Source: an uncultured Microbacteriaceae bacterium
Lineage (GTDB): Bacteria > Actinomycetota > Actinomycetes > Actinomycetales > Microbacteriaceae
Assembly (NCBI GenBank): GCA_937896185.1
Contig: CALBMG010000276.1
Location: 1-9,868 of the forward strand
Direction of reading: 5' to 3'
Length of the DNA stretch: 9,868 nucleotides
Part shown: in pieces, positions 1 through 6,104 of the stretch
How positions within the stretch are numbered: position 1 is the first letter of the stretch
Layout: every line of letters begins with the position of its first letter
Translations under genes and position numbers: made by a program
The notes under the pieces: generated by a model
Database searches by the model: none
What the model saw: the letters and a program-made list of their open reading frames with translations, nothing else
Told to the model about the DNA's origin: nothing

Positions 1-61
1 GACTCGAACCCCCAACCTTCTGATCCGTAGTCAGATGCTCTATCCATTGAGCTACGGGCGC
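1..61 (-). tRNA. tRNA-Arg(ACG), 3' end cut by window edge
   Basis: The minus strand reads a tRNA starting at 61: a 7-nt acceptor strand GCGCCCG, then TA, a D-arm beginning GCTC, an anticodon stem TCTGA/TCAGA closing the 7-nt loop CTACGGA (anticodon ACG), and a T-arm with GGTTCGAGTC running off the window at position 1. The roughly 15 nt forming the rest of the T-arm and the 3' acceptor strand are missing. ACG tRNAs normally carry inosine at position 34 and read CGU, CGC and CGA arginine codons; this is family knowledge. It is the boundary on one side of the restriction-like cassette, with tRNA-Ser(GCU) on the other. Confidence 0.95.
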
Positions 62-64
62 ACT

Positions 65-78
65 GTTGCCGAAGCAAC
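65..78 (-). other. UUCG tetraloop hairpin in the tRNA-Arg 5' leader
   Basis: The minus strand reads GTTGC-TTCG-GCAAC, a perfect 5-bp stem closed by C(UUCG)G, a classic very stable tetraloop. It lies 3 nt upstream of the first base of tRNA-Arg and downstream of the candidate tRNA promoter, so it would sit in the pre-tRNA leader. It has no T-tract, so it is not a terminator. It may help present the leader for RNase P processing, but that role is inferred. Confidence 0.5.
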
Positions 79-84
79 TTGTCT

Positions 85-112
85 ATCTTACCCACAAACC
101 AGCCCAGAGCAA
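85..112 (-). promoter_or_regulatory. Candidate sigma70-type promoter of tRNA-Arg
   Basis: On the minus strand a TTGCTC hexamer (107-112) is separated by 16 nt from TAAGAT (85-90). These match the -35 (TTG core) and -10 (TAnnnT) boxes acceptably. Transcription would start near 78, about 17 nt before the tRNA. An own promoter makes sense because the cassette upstream is probably acquired. The call rests on sequence pattern only. Confidence 0.5.
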
Positions 113-300
113 AAACTGGGCCTCTGGTGCGCAACTCTTTTCCTTTTTTCAGATCGTACTGTTGACGGCGAAGCAGTCGCCGCATCACAAGAACTATTTT
201 GGCTTCTTAATCTTGGTCTTTTTTTCCTTCGTGGGCTTCAGGTAAGGCACCGAGGCTCGCACCTCTTCTGGCTTCTTGTTATTTTTCGAACTGTTATCGG

Positions 301-699
301 TCAATTCACTCCCCAATTGTTCGTGTTTGCCCACAGAAACCATGCCAATGCTGTCAATCCGAAAATGAAAGTGCTGGTACTTACGTTGTTCAAAAACCTG
401 CTCAGTGCCGTGTAGCAGTTCTCTTTTTCTTTCTTTTTCCGATGAAGCCTGTCTAGTCGGAATATTCGGTCTGCTCGCTCGGTAACCAGGGAAAGAAGAA
501 CAGTCAGGACAGTAACAATCATGAAAATCCAAGACGCCCGGATTGACCATGTTTGAACTGGTTCAGCGATGTTGCCAATTAATGCGACGGACACCGCAAT
601 CACCCCGGAGGAAACAGCAACCAATATTTTGTCTGCTTCTCTGTAAGCGTTTGAAAGTTCATCTTCGAGGCGTTGTTTTCGTCTCTTCCTTTCGCCCAT
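301..699 (-). CDS. Small three-helix membrane protein, third gene of the methylase/nuclease cassette
   Basis: I do not recognise the family. The 132-residue protein starts with a highly charged, probably helical segment (residues 1-24, rich in R, K, E and D). Hydrophobic stretches follow at about 25-44 and 51-72, then a basic cytoplasmic-type segment (about 74-94, with an RKKKEK run), then a third hydrophobic stretch at about 109-124. Its ATG lies 2 nt after the TAG of the DUF262-HNH gene with only a weak ribosome site (AAAGG, about 13 nt away), so it is probably translated by coupling. By inference it belongs to the same functional module. The layout of a charged helix plus a membrane hairpin superficially resembles small membrane effectors such as SLATT-type proteins, but I see no diagnostic motif. 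The DNA looks visibly more AT-rich than the flanking housekeeping genes, consistent with acquisition. A Lys-rich open frame continues past its stop (see findings). It could also be an unrelated passenger gene. Confidence 0.68.
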   Translation of the reverse strand: MGERKRRKQRLEDELSNAYREADKILVAVSSGVIAVSVALIGNIAEPVQTWSIRASWIFMIVTVLTVLLSLVTERADRIFRLDRLHRKKKEKENCYTALSRFLNNVSTSTFIFGLTALAWFLWANTNNWGVN

Positions 700-701
700 A
701 A

Positions 702-1868
702 CTACTTGTTGCCTTTGGCTCGGTTATGTGTCTTACAGAGCATCTGGCAGTTATCGACCGAAGTCGCGCCGCCCTTGCTCCAGGCCTCGACGTGATCCGC
801 GTCCATCTCGTCCAGTTTCCAAGTCTTGACAGCGTTGGCATCCTTGCCGAGGGCGCAGAGTGGACAGTTCGAGATTCCCTTGCCCTGTGCCTCGGTGGTC
901 TGCTTGGTGTACACCGACTTCTTGGTTGGTTCGTCAAACACTCGGACCTCGAGCAACTTGGTATCGACCTCACCGCCGAGGACATGCTCCCAGATGCCTT
1001 TGCGGTTCTTGATGTAGGCATCGCCGTAGAGCGCTCGTATTCGCTCGGCTACCTTGGACGGGTTGTAGGCCTTGCCGTGGTACTGCTCGTAAAGGCGGCC
1101 CCACTCGAGCCCGCGCATCTCGTTCTCTACATCGGTGAATACAGTCGACACCCAGTCAATGACGGTGGTGAAGTAGGTCTTGACCTCGTTGATGTTCATG
1201 TTGAACCGGTGCTTGCTCATGTAGCCGCCGATGTTCTCCTTGCCGCCGGCGACCCATTCCAAGGCTCGCTCCCAGTATTCCTGGCGGATGACGGTACCGG
1301 CGATGTAAGCGCTCCATTTCTGGATGTTGGAGTTCTGCGAATTGCTGAACTCTTCCTTGCCAAGCGTCACGAACGGCCCGCTGTAAACCGCGTTCAGCAA
1401 CTCCTGGGCGTTGAGTGGAACACCCGCAATGTTGATTGTCTGGAACCACTCCTTGATCTCGGTCTCGGTGCCTTCACACTCATACACGAGCAACTTGGAG
1501 TCCATGATCTTCGCTTGCTTGTCGGCCGCGAGGCCACTGAAGTATTGCTCCATGCCGTTGTCATCTTTGATCGCGAACTTGCCGGTCACGAAGCGTCCGA
1601 AACTCGTGATGCGCTGCTGACCGTCCAACACCTCGAGGTTATCCGCGGAGACCTTGTTGAAGTAGATCAACCCCAGCGGATAGCCCTTTAATAGCGAGGT
1701 TATGACGGCGACATCGCGCTTACCGTCGGCGTAGATGTAGTTGCGCTGATACTCGGGCTGAATAGTCAGCCGGCCGGCGAGGCCATACAGCCCCTTGCCC
1801 TCGAGTTCGTTGTACTGAAACCCGTCCGAGACTTGCCGGACAGTGTATTCCTGGAGTTCGGTCTTCAC
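702..1868 (-). CDS. DUF262 (GmrSD N-terminal-like) + HNH endonuclease protein
   Basis: The 388-residue protein has two parts. The N-terminal DUF262/ParB-Srx-like domain shows [10 protein letters not shown] (37-46) and DGQQRITSF (82-90), the signature thought to bind nucleotide in GmrS, BrxU and SspE relatives. After a long helical middle comes a C-terminal HNH module: CPLC (335-338), the ADH motif (357-359), N373, then C378 and H381-N382, giving a zinc-stabilised beta-beta-alpha nuclease fold. Related proteins are NTP-stimulated nucleases acting against modified or foreign DNA; this is family knowledge. Here the adjacent methylase suggests a restriction partner, which is inference. The start is GTG at 1866-1868, overlapping the methylase TGA by 4 nt (GTGA), with a good ribosome site AGGAAGG at 1876-1882, 7 nt upstream. 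All HNH residues appear intact. An antisense open frame of 321 codons here is a shadow. Confidence 0.9.
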   Translation of the reverse strand: MKTELQEYTVRQVSDGFQYNELEGKGLYGLAGRLTIQPEYQRNYIYADGKRDVAVITSLLKGYPLGLIYFNKVSADNLEVLDGQQRITSFGRFVTGKFAIKDDNGMEQYFSGLAADKQAKIMDSKLLVYECEGTETEIKEWFQTINIAGVPLNAQELLNAVYSGPFVTLGKEEFSNSQNSNIQKWSAYIAGTVIRQEYWERALEWVAGGKENIGGYMSKHRFNMNINEVKTYFTTVIDWVSTVFTDVENEMRGLEWGRLYEQYHGKAYNPSKVAERIRALYGDAYIKNRKGIWEHVLGGEVDTKLLEVRVFDEPTKKSVYTKQTTEAQGKGISNCPLCALGKDANAVKTWKLDEMDADHVEAWSKGGATSVDNCQMLCKTHNRAKGNK

Positions 1869-3028
1869 TTCGCTACCTTCCTGTGGCGGATGAGAATTCG
1901 CTGGTAAACCTTGACGTCATTTATTACTCCGGACATATTTAACGGGATTATGCCTGGTTTGCCGAAACGGCGAAAATATGCATCCTGTTGATCTTTTGCC
2001 GAATACCATTTAGTCCTGAATGGGTAGTTCGGGTCACTCTGCGCTAAAGTTCCGACTATCTCGAACTGCTCTGGGCTGTACTTGTGTAGGAAACTGATCG
2101 GCACACCCATAACACCATCGAAGTCACTCGGGATCGCATCCGTGAAGGACACCTCGATTGCCTCATAGTTGTCGTACTTCCGATAACCCTGGCCCTTGAT
2201 CTCCTTGTGCTTGCTGAACTTGATGTTGTCGGCTTGAGTCATAAGGGGCAGCGGCTGGTGGCGCTTGCCATGGTCGATGTTCGTGAACCAACAGGCATTG
2301 CCGAGGCGAGTGTAGTCACCCACATAACCTAGGCGGGCTGCCTTCTCGCGGTCACTTGGCGAGATATCAGCGCCTTCAGGCACCCGAAACACAAGGTCAC
2401 TTCCGTTCGCTGTGGCACCGAGCCACAGACGGTCACCCTGAATGAGTGGGAAGACTTCCTTGTACGTAATTGCGTTCATGTTGCCGATGATCACGAACTT
2501 CTTGTCTGCTTCGGTGATCCAGCCCAGGAACTCTCGAAAGAGCGAGAAGGGCGGGTTGGTCACGATGATGTCCGCTTCGTCGCGCAACGCGGTGACTTCA
2601 GCGCCGCGGAAGTCACCATCGCCATCGAGATACTGCCACTCAAGGTCGTCGACGTTGATAATGTTGTCGCCGGTTGTGTCGCGAGTAAGTGTGAAGATCT
2701 TGCCGTTCGCGGCAGTCTTGGACTCGTCAAACTGAGGGCTCTCAAACTCGAAGAGAGTGGGCTGAAGGTCAAGCTGCTTCGGCTTGCTGTTAGGCGCGAA
2801 ACTGGTGCTGATCAGTTTCTTCAGGCCGAGGCGCTCGAAGTTCTGGGCGAAATACTTAGTGAAGTTGCTCCACTCGGGATCATCGCAGGGCAGCAAGACC
2901 GTCTTGCCGCGGAACACGTCCGCATCGTAATCGAGATAGGCGTTGATTTCCTTCTCGATGTCATGAAACTGCGTGTAGAACTCGTCGTTCCTCGCCTTTT
3001 TTGCGTTCCCAAGATTTTCGTTAGCCAC
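1865..3028 (-). CDS. EcoRI-family adenine-specific DNA methyltransferase
   Basis: The 387-residue protein resembles the M.EcoRI family, which transfers methyl from S-adenosylmethionine to N6 of adenine. The N-terminal part has the family look ([11 protein letters not shown], 10-20; [12 protein letters not shown], 45-56). The catalytic motif IV is TNPPFS (157-162), followed by LFREFLGWI and a strand [10 protein letters not shown] (178-187). Length fits M.EcoRI (about 325) with extra residues. The recognition sequence cannot be read from the protein. It is the first gene of a three-gene cassette, so methylation would be expressed before cleavage, as a host-protecting system needs. The start is GTG at 3026-3028; no convincing Shine-Dalgarno sequence precedes it, and a TACGAT box sits 6 nt upstream, suggesting a leaderless message. 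It is not paired with an EcoRI-type PD-(D/E)XK nuclease here. An orphan methylase with an unrelated neighbour is the alternative, made unlikely by the GTGA overlap. Confidence 0.93.
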   Translation of the reverse strand: MANENLGNAKKARNDEFYTQFHDIEKEINAYLDYDADVFRGKTVLLPCDDPEWSNFTKYFAQNFERLGLKKLISTSFAPNSKPKQLDLQPTLFEFESPQFDESKTAANGKIFTLTRDTTGDNIINVDDLEWQYLDGDGDFRGAEVTALRDEADIIVTNPPFSLFREFLGWITEADKKFVIIGNMNAITYKEVFPLIQGDRLWLGATANGSDLVFRVPEGADISPSDREKAARLGYVGDYTRLGNACWFTNIDHGKRHQPLPLMTQADNIKFSKHKEIKGQGYRKYDNYEAIEVSFTDAIPSDFDGVMGVPISFLHKYSPEQFEIVGTLAQSDPNYPFRTKWYSAKDQQDAYFRRFGKPGIIPLNMSGVINDVKVYQRILIRHRKVAK

Positions 3029-3034
3029 GGCTCA

Positions 3035-3040
3035 ATCGTA
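3035..3040 (-). promoter_or_regulatory. Candidate -10 box giving a leaderless methylase transcript
   Basis: TACGAT on the minus strand matches TAnnnT and ends 6 nt before the GTG start at 3028. With the usual spacing of about 7 nt, transcription would start at the G of GTG itself. No good -35 is visible: the best option, ATTAAA at 16 nt spacing, is poor. No ribosome-binding sequence precedes the start, which fits the leaderless initiation common in actinobacteria. Confidence 0.4.
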
Positions 3041-3054
3041 TTCCGAAGTTCCGA
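3041..3054 (-). repeat. Tandem TCGGAA repeat in the cassette promoter
   Basis: The minus strand reads TCGGAA-CT-TCGGAA, two identical hexamers 8 nt apart, immediately upstream of the candidate -10 box of the methylase gene. The position between the -10 and -35 regions is where an operator would act. It could be chance, since the unit is short. Confidence 0.35.
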
Positions 3055-3150
3055 CATTTAATCGACTCAACACAATGGCGGGCATCTGGGAGCCGTCAGC
3101 AACCCACAGGGTCGCTTCCTCCCAAATCCCGCAACACCCAGCCGCACAAA

Positions 3151-3178
3151 TAAAAAGACCCCCGAACAAGGGGGTCTT
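3151..3178 (-). terminator. Intrinsic terminator after tRNA-Ser(GCU)
   Basis: A perfect 9-bp stem, AAGACCCCC/GGGGGTCTT around a 6-nt loop (3155-3178), is followed on the minus strand by a T-rich tract (TTTTTATTT, beginning within the stem end). It lies 6 nt beyond the encoded CCA of tRNA-Ser. It ends the tRNA transcript and, since no other hairpin follows apbE, probably also read-through from the flavin operon, insulating the cassette downstream. The plus-strand side lacks a T-run, so it is one-directional. Confidence 0.87.
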
Positions 3179-3184
3179 CATATT

Positions 3185-3276
3185 TGGCGGAGACGGTGGG
3201 ATTTGAACCCACGGTACCCCGGAGGGTACTCCACCTTAGCAGGGTGGTGCACTAGGCCGAACTATGCGACGTCTCC
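3185..3276 (-). tRNA. tRNA-Ser(GCU)
   Basis: The minus strand folds as a complete class II tRNA: acceptor GGAGACG pairs with CGTCTCC, the anticodon stem CCACC/GGTGG closes the loop CTGCTAA (anticodon GCU, reading AGU and AGC serine codons), and a long variable arm has a GTACC/GGTAC stem, as expected for tRNA-Ser. The T-arm carries GGTTCAAATCC. The discriminator is G and the 3' CCA is encoded (3185-3187). A TATCAT box (3290-3295) lies 13 nt upstream as a weak -10 candidate, without a good -35. It follows apbE by 43 nt. Confidence 0.97.
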
Positions 3277-3319
3277 TAGTAACCCCTCAATGATACAGAC
3301 GAAATTGGTGGCCGGGAAA

Positions 3320-4090
3320 CTAGTGTGTGGCGGCGGGCTGTCGCAGCAGTTCCATCATCGCGGGGTTTGCCCGCACCTCGCCGTCGGCGTGGAATACGAG
3401 CACGGCGACCCCGGCGGTGCGCGTCGCCAGCTCGAGGGTGTCGCTGCCCCCGCTGACGATGGCAGTCGCCCACACGTCGCTGGTCACAATATCCGATGAC
3501 AATACGGTGGCTTGAATGATGGATCCGGTCGAGTCTGCGGCGCGCCAAATGTGTTCGCCGCGTTCGCTGGTGCCGCTGGTCGCGATGGCCGACCATGGCC
3601 CGCCGAGCCTGACGACTGCTGCGGGTTGACCCGACCCGTCGGGTTGTGCGATGCCCGTGACCCACGCGCCGGGTTCGCCGGATACGGTCATGTCGCCGCC
3701 CGCGTTGATGCTGAACGCGGTGAATCCGTGGGCGCGCATCACCGAGTGGGCTGCGGCGAGTGCGTCAGCTTTGACAATTCCGGACAGGTCGATGACCCCG
3801 TCGGGTCGGTGCGGGGTGAACGCGCCATGGGTGGCTTGCCGCCAATCCAGGGCTCGCGCATAGGTGTCACGAATGTCGTCGGACAGTTCCGCCAGCGTGA
3901 CGTCGCTGCGCGACAGTTGGCTGAGCGGCGATTCGGGGCGGTACAGCGAGTAGTCCCGGTCGTACAGGTCGAATACTTTTTCGATCCCGTCCAGTGCGGC
4001 GGTGGCTCGCGCCCGGTCGGTGTCGTCAGTGGAATCGGTGACGCGGATCGACACGGTCGTGCCCATCGTGTCAAAGATGTGGACGGTCAT
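3320..4090 (-). CDS. apbE: FAD:protein FMN transferase (ApbE family)
   Basis: ApbE enzymes split FAD and attach FMN through a phosphoester to a Thr or Ser of target flavoproteins, using Mg2+. The 256-residue protein shows the family motifs in order: FDTMGTTVS (6-14), DGVIDLSGIVKADAL (97-111), NAGGD (129-133), AIATSGTSERG (168-178), and ATVLSSDIVTSDVWATA (194-210), where the SD-x2-AT stretch matches the metal-binding A-D-x-AT region. It is shorter than many ApbE proteins and begins directly with the core, with no signal peptide or lipobox, implying a cytosolic enzyme. The ATG overlaps the stop of the FMN-binding gene (ATGA, 4087-4090), so enzyme and probable substrate are translationally coupled. 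It is the last gene of a three-gene electron-transfer operon. Confidence in the family is high; the substrate is inferred from context. Confidence 0.93.
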   Translation of the reverse strand: MTVHIFDTMGTTVSIRVTDSTDDTDRARATAALDGIEKVFDLYDRDYSLYRPESPLSQLSRSDVTLAELSDDIRDTYARALDWRQATHGAFTPHRPDGVIDLSGIVKADALAAAHSVMRAHGFTAFSINAGGDMTVSGEPGAWVTGIAQPDGSGQPAAVVRLGGPWSAIATSGTSERGEHIWRAADSTGSIIQATVLSSDIVTSDVWATAIVSGGSDTLELATRTAGVAVLVFHADGEVRANPAMMELLRQPAATH

Positions 4091-4620
4091 CCCGTGTACC
4101 CGGCGGCGTCCAGCGCGGATTGCAACGACTGCTTATAGGACTGCGAGGTGTAGGTCGCCCGGGAAATGTTGGTGATGTCGGCGGATTGGATGTCGAGGAC
4201 TTCGGCCAACAGGATGGGGATGGCCTGCTCGTTGATTTGAACACTCTTGCGGTCGTTCGAGGGGAACTGCAGCGTTTGCACGTCGGTGATGGCGCCACCC
4301 GAGATGACGACCTGGACTTGCATGGGTCCGAATCGGGTTTGCACGGTGTCGCCCACAAATGTGCCGTCTGTTCCCGCGGCCGCAGTGGTGGTTTCGGTGC
4401 TGGTCGATGTGTCCGTTGTTGATGTGTCGGTGGTCGAATCCGTTGCGGTATTCGTCGATTCTGTCGCCTGGGTGGTGTCGGTGGTCGCGGTGTGGTCGCT
4501 CGACGCAGTCGAGGTGGTGTCCACGTTTTCGGCGGCCAGACCGGCCTGTCCGATGTTCCAGCCGATGGCGATCAAGCTCGCTGTGGCGGCACCGGTGATG
4601 AAAGCTGACGTTGTGCGCAT
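4087..4620 (-). CDS. Exported FMN-binding domain protein, likely flavinylated
   Basis: The 177-residue protein has a hydrophobic N-terminal segment (about 6-30, ending GLAAEN) that is a signal peptide or membrane anchor. A low-complexity Thr/Ser/Asp linker (about 33-83) follows, then an FMN-binding domain of the NqrC/RnfG type (about 84-172), starting DGTFVGDTVQTRFGPMQV. The attachment motif, usually SGATxT/S, appears as SRATYTS (153-159), so T158 is the expected FMN acceptor; the Gly-to-Arg change is unusual. The linker probably holds the flavin domain away from the membrane in the cell-wall zone. A good ribosome site, TAAGGAG, overlaps the stop of the upstream reductase, and the gene overlaps apbE by 4 nt. 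It is the probable ApbE substrate and an electron carrier beyond the membrane reductase. Terminal acceptor unknown. Confidence 0.91.
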   Translation of the reverse strand: MRTTSAFITGAATASLIAIGWNIGQAGLAAENVDTTSTASSDHTATTDTTQATESTNTATDSTTDTSTTDTSTSTETTTAAAGTDGTFVGDTVQTRFGPMQVQVVISGGAITDVQTLQFPSNDRKSVQINEQAIPILLAEVLDIQSADITNISRATYTSQSYKQSLQSALDAAGYTG

Positions 4621-4629
4621 AGTGGCTCC

Positions 4630-6036
4630 TTACCAGGCGAATTCTTCCCAGTGCACGGCGTGCGCAGGGACTTTGTGTGCTGCGAGATCGGCGCGGACGT
4701 TCGCCATCCAATCGGTGGGTCCGCACATGTAGTAATCGCATTCACGGGGTTTGTGAACGTAGTGGGTGATATTTTCGCCGTTCGCCCATTCTTCGTGGGG
4801 CAACCACGATGCGGTGTTGGCGCGTCGGCCGCTGAGGGTAACCAACCGGGCTCCCCTGGCCCGGCACAGGTCGGTGATCTCGGTCACGAGGTAGGGCTCG
4901 GCGTCGCTGGCGCGCAGGAAGACGGTCACGTCTCCGCGGTGTGCGGGCATGTCCTCCAGCAGGGCGCGGATGGGTGCCGCCCCGATTCCTGCCGCCATCA
5001 ACACCACTTTGGGTGATGTGCGCACCGTCTCGGTGAAGACTCCGTACGGGCCTTCCGCCCACACGCGGGTGCCCACTCGGATTCGCTGCAGTGCTGTGGT
5101 GTTGTCACCCAATGCTCGCACTGTCAGTCGGATGTATCGTCCGTTGGGTGCGGCCGATACCGAGAAGGGGTGTGCTTCCCACAGCATTCGCGGTGTAATG
5201 AACCGCCATTGGCCGAAAGATCCCGAGGGGAATGCCCAGCGTTCGAGGCCACGACCGGTGATGTACACGGAGACCACTCCGGGGGCGATGGTGTCGACTC
5301 GTGCGACGACGAGGCGGTGGCGCAGGTTGTGCACGACAGGTGTGATGACGCGGAACACCAGCACGCTGAGGATGGTGGCTATGAACAGTACGGCCCAATA
5401 AATCCGTGCAGCAGTGCCTTCGGCAAACATTCCACCCCACTCGAACTGGTGGGGGATCGACAACACCAAAACCGCATAGGTCGCGAGGTGAATCGCATGC
5501 CAGACGGCGTAGGGCAGCACGCGACGGGCGGCAACAATGCTGCTGACGACGACCACGATCATGCCGATGAAGGCGAGGAAGGCCTTGAGCATGTCGCCGT
5601 CGGCGTCCCAATAGTTGACGACCTGCTGAATCACGGGTGTGTCGGTGGTCAGGGCAGTCCCCACGATGAGTCCGGCGAAGTGGGCGGCGATCAGGTAGAG
5701 GACCGGTTTGCCCAGTTGGTTGTGCAGGGTGAGAGCGCGGTCATGGCCGACCACTTTTTCGACTAGCGGCACTCGTGCGGCGAGGATAAACATGATGAGC
5801 AACAGGTTCGTTCCCACGAGCCCGGCGAGGATGCCAATTCCGATGATGGTTTCGGGAACTGTGCCAAAGTATCGGGCTCCACCGTCGGCAAAGAACAGGG
5901 CGACCGCCACTGCACTGGTCAGCGGCACCAGCGCTTCGAGGAAATCTTTGCGTGTGTATCGGCGAGAGCGCCGGGTGCGCAATGTGGCCGCACTGGGGAT
6001 TTGGCGTGTGCGGGGGCTGGTGGTTGCGATGTTCAC
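4630..6036 (-). CDS. Ferric-reductase-like transmembrane oxidoreductase (haem, FAD, NAD(P)H)
   Basis: The 468-residue protein combines a basic cytoplasmic N-terminus (1-30), about six transmembrane segments (about 33-230), an FAD-binding FR-type domain and a C-terminal NAD(P)H-binding domain. Candidate haem-ligand histidines sit at H105 and H119 in one helix region and H180/H183 and H196 in another, as in ferric-reductase-like membrane domains. The flavin site shows HPFSVSA (289-295), and the nucleotide site shows GIGAAPIRALL (350-360), CGP (438-440) and the terminal EEFAW. Known relatives pass electrons from cytosolic NAD(P)H through FAD and haem to the outer face of the membrane. Here the likely recipient is the FMN-binding protein encoded 9 nt downstream. 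The start is GTG at 6034-6036 with no good ribosome site; a slightly different start is possible. The physiological acceptor (iron, oxygen, quinone or a protein) is not shown by the sequence. Confidence 0.9.
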   Translation of the reverse strand: MNIATTSPRTRQIPSAATLRTRRSRRYTRKDFLEALVPLTSAVAVALFFADGGARYFGTVPETIIGIGILAGLVGTNLLLIMFILAARVPLVEKVVGHDRALTLHNQLGKPVLYLIAAHFAGLIVGTALTTDTPVIQQVVNYWDADGDMLKAFLAFIGMIVVVVSSIVAARRVLPYAVWHAIHLATYAVLVLSIPHQFEWGGMFAEGTAARIYWAVLFIATILSVLVFRVITPVVHNLRHRLVVARVDTIAPGVVSVYITGRGLERWAFPSGSFGQWRFITPRMLWEAHPFSVSAAPNGRYIRLTVRALGDNTTALQRIRVGTRVWAEGPYGVFTETVRTSPKVVLMAAGIGAAPIRALLEDMPAHRGDVTVFLRASDAEPYLVTEITDLCRARGARLVTLSGRRANTASWLPHEEWANGENITHYVHKPRECDYYMCGPTDWMANVRADLAAHKVPAHAVHWEEFAW

Positions 6037-6077
6037 GTGTGTAGTCCAGCGGTTCGGTCTGTGCGCCTGCTGTACGA

Positions 6078-6104
6078 AACCTATGAGCCGACTATGGATG
6101 TGAA
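6078..6104 (-). promoter_or_regulatory. Weak promoter candidate for the flavin electron-transfer operon
   Basis: In the 68-nt gap between the LCP gene and the reductase, the minus strand carries TTCACA (6099-6104, one mismatch to TTGACA) and, after 15 nt, TAGGTT (6078-6083, matching TAnnnT). The spacing is shorter than ideal. No terminator hairpin for the LCP gene is evident in the same gap, so read-through is also possible. Confidence 0.3.

Noticed and set aside
166..182. CGGCGA/TCGCCG hairpin downstream of the membrane protein as the cassette terminator
   Set aside because: The stem is only 6 bp and no T-tract follows it on the minus strand.
726..1691. Plus-strand open frame of 321 codons opposite the DUF262-HNH gene
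   Set aside because: It is antisense to a gene with intact motifs and has no domain signature or ribosome site of note.
1893..1898. GAATTC site as evidence that the methylase recognises GAATTC
   Set aside because: EcoRI-family membership does not fix the recognition sequence, and GAATTC also occurs in the neighbouring genes.
3029..3276. Integration (att) site at the tRNA-Ser(GCU) 3' end
   Set aside because: I found no copy of the tRNA 3' end at the far side of the cassette and no integrase gene.
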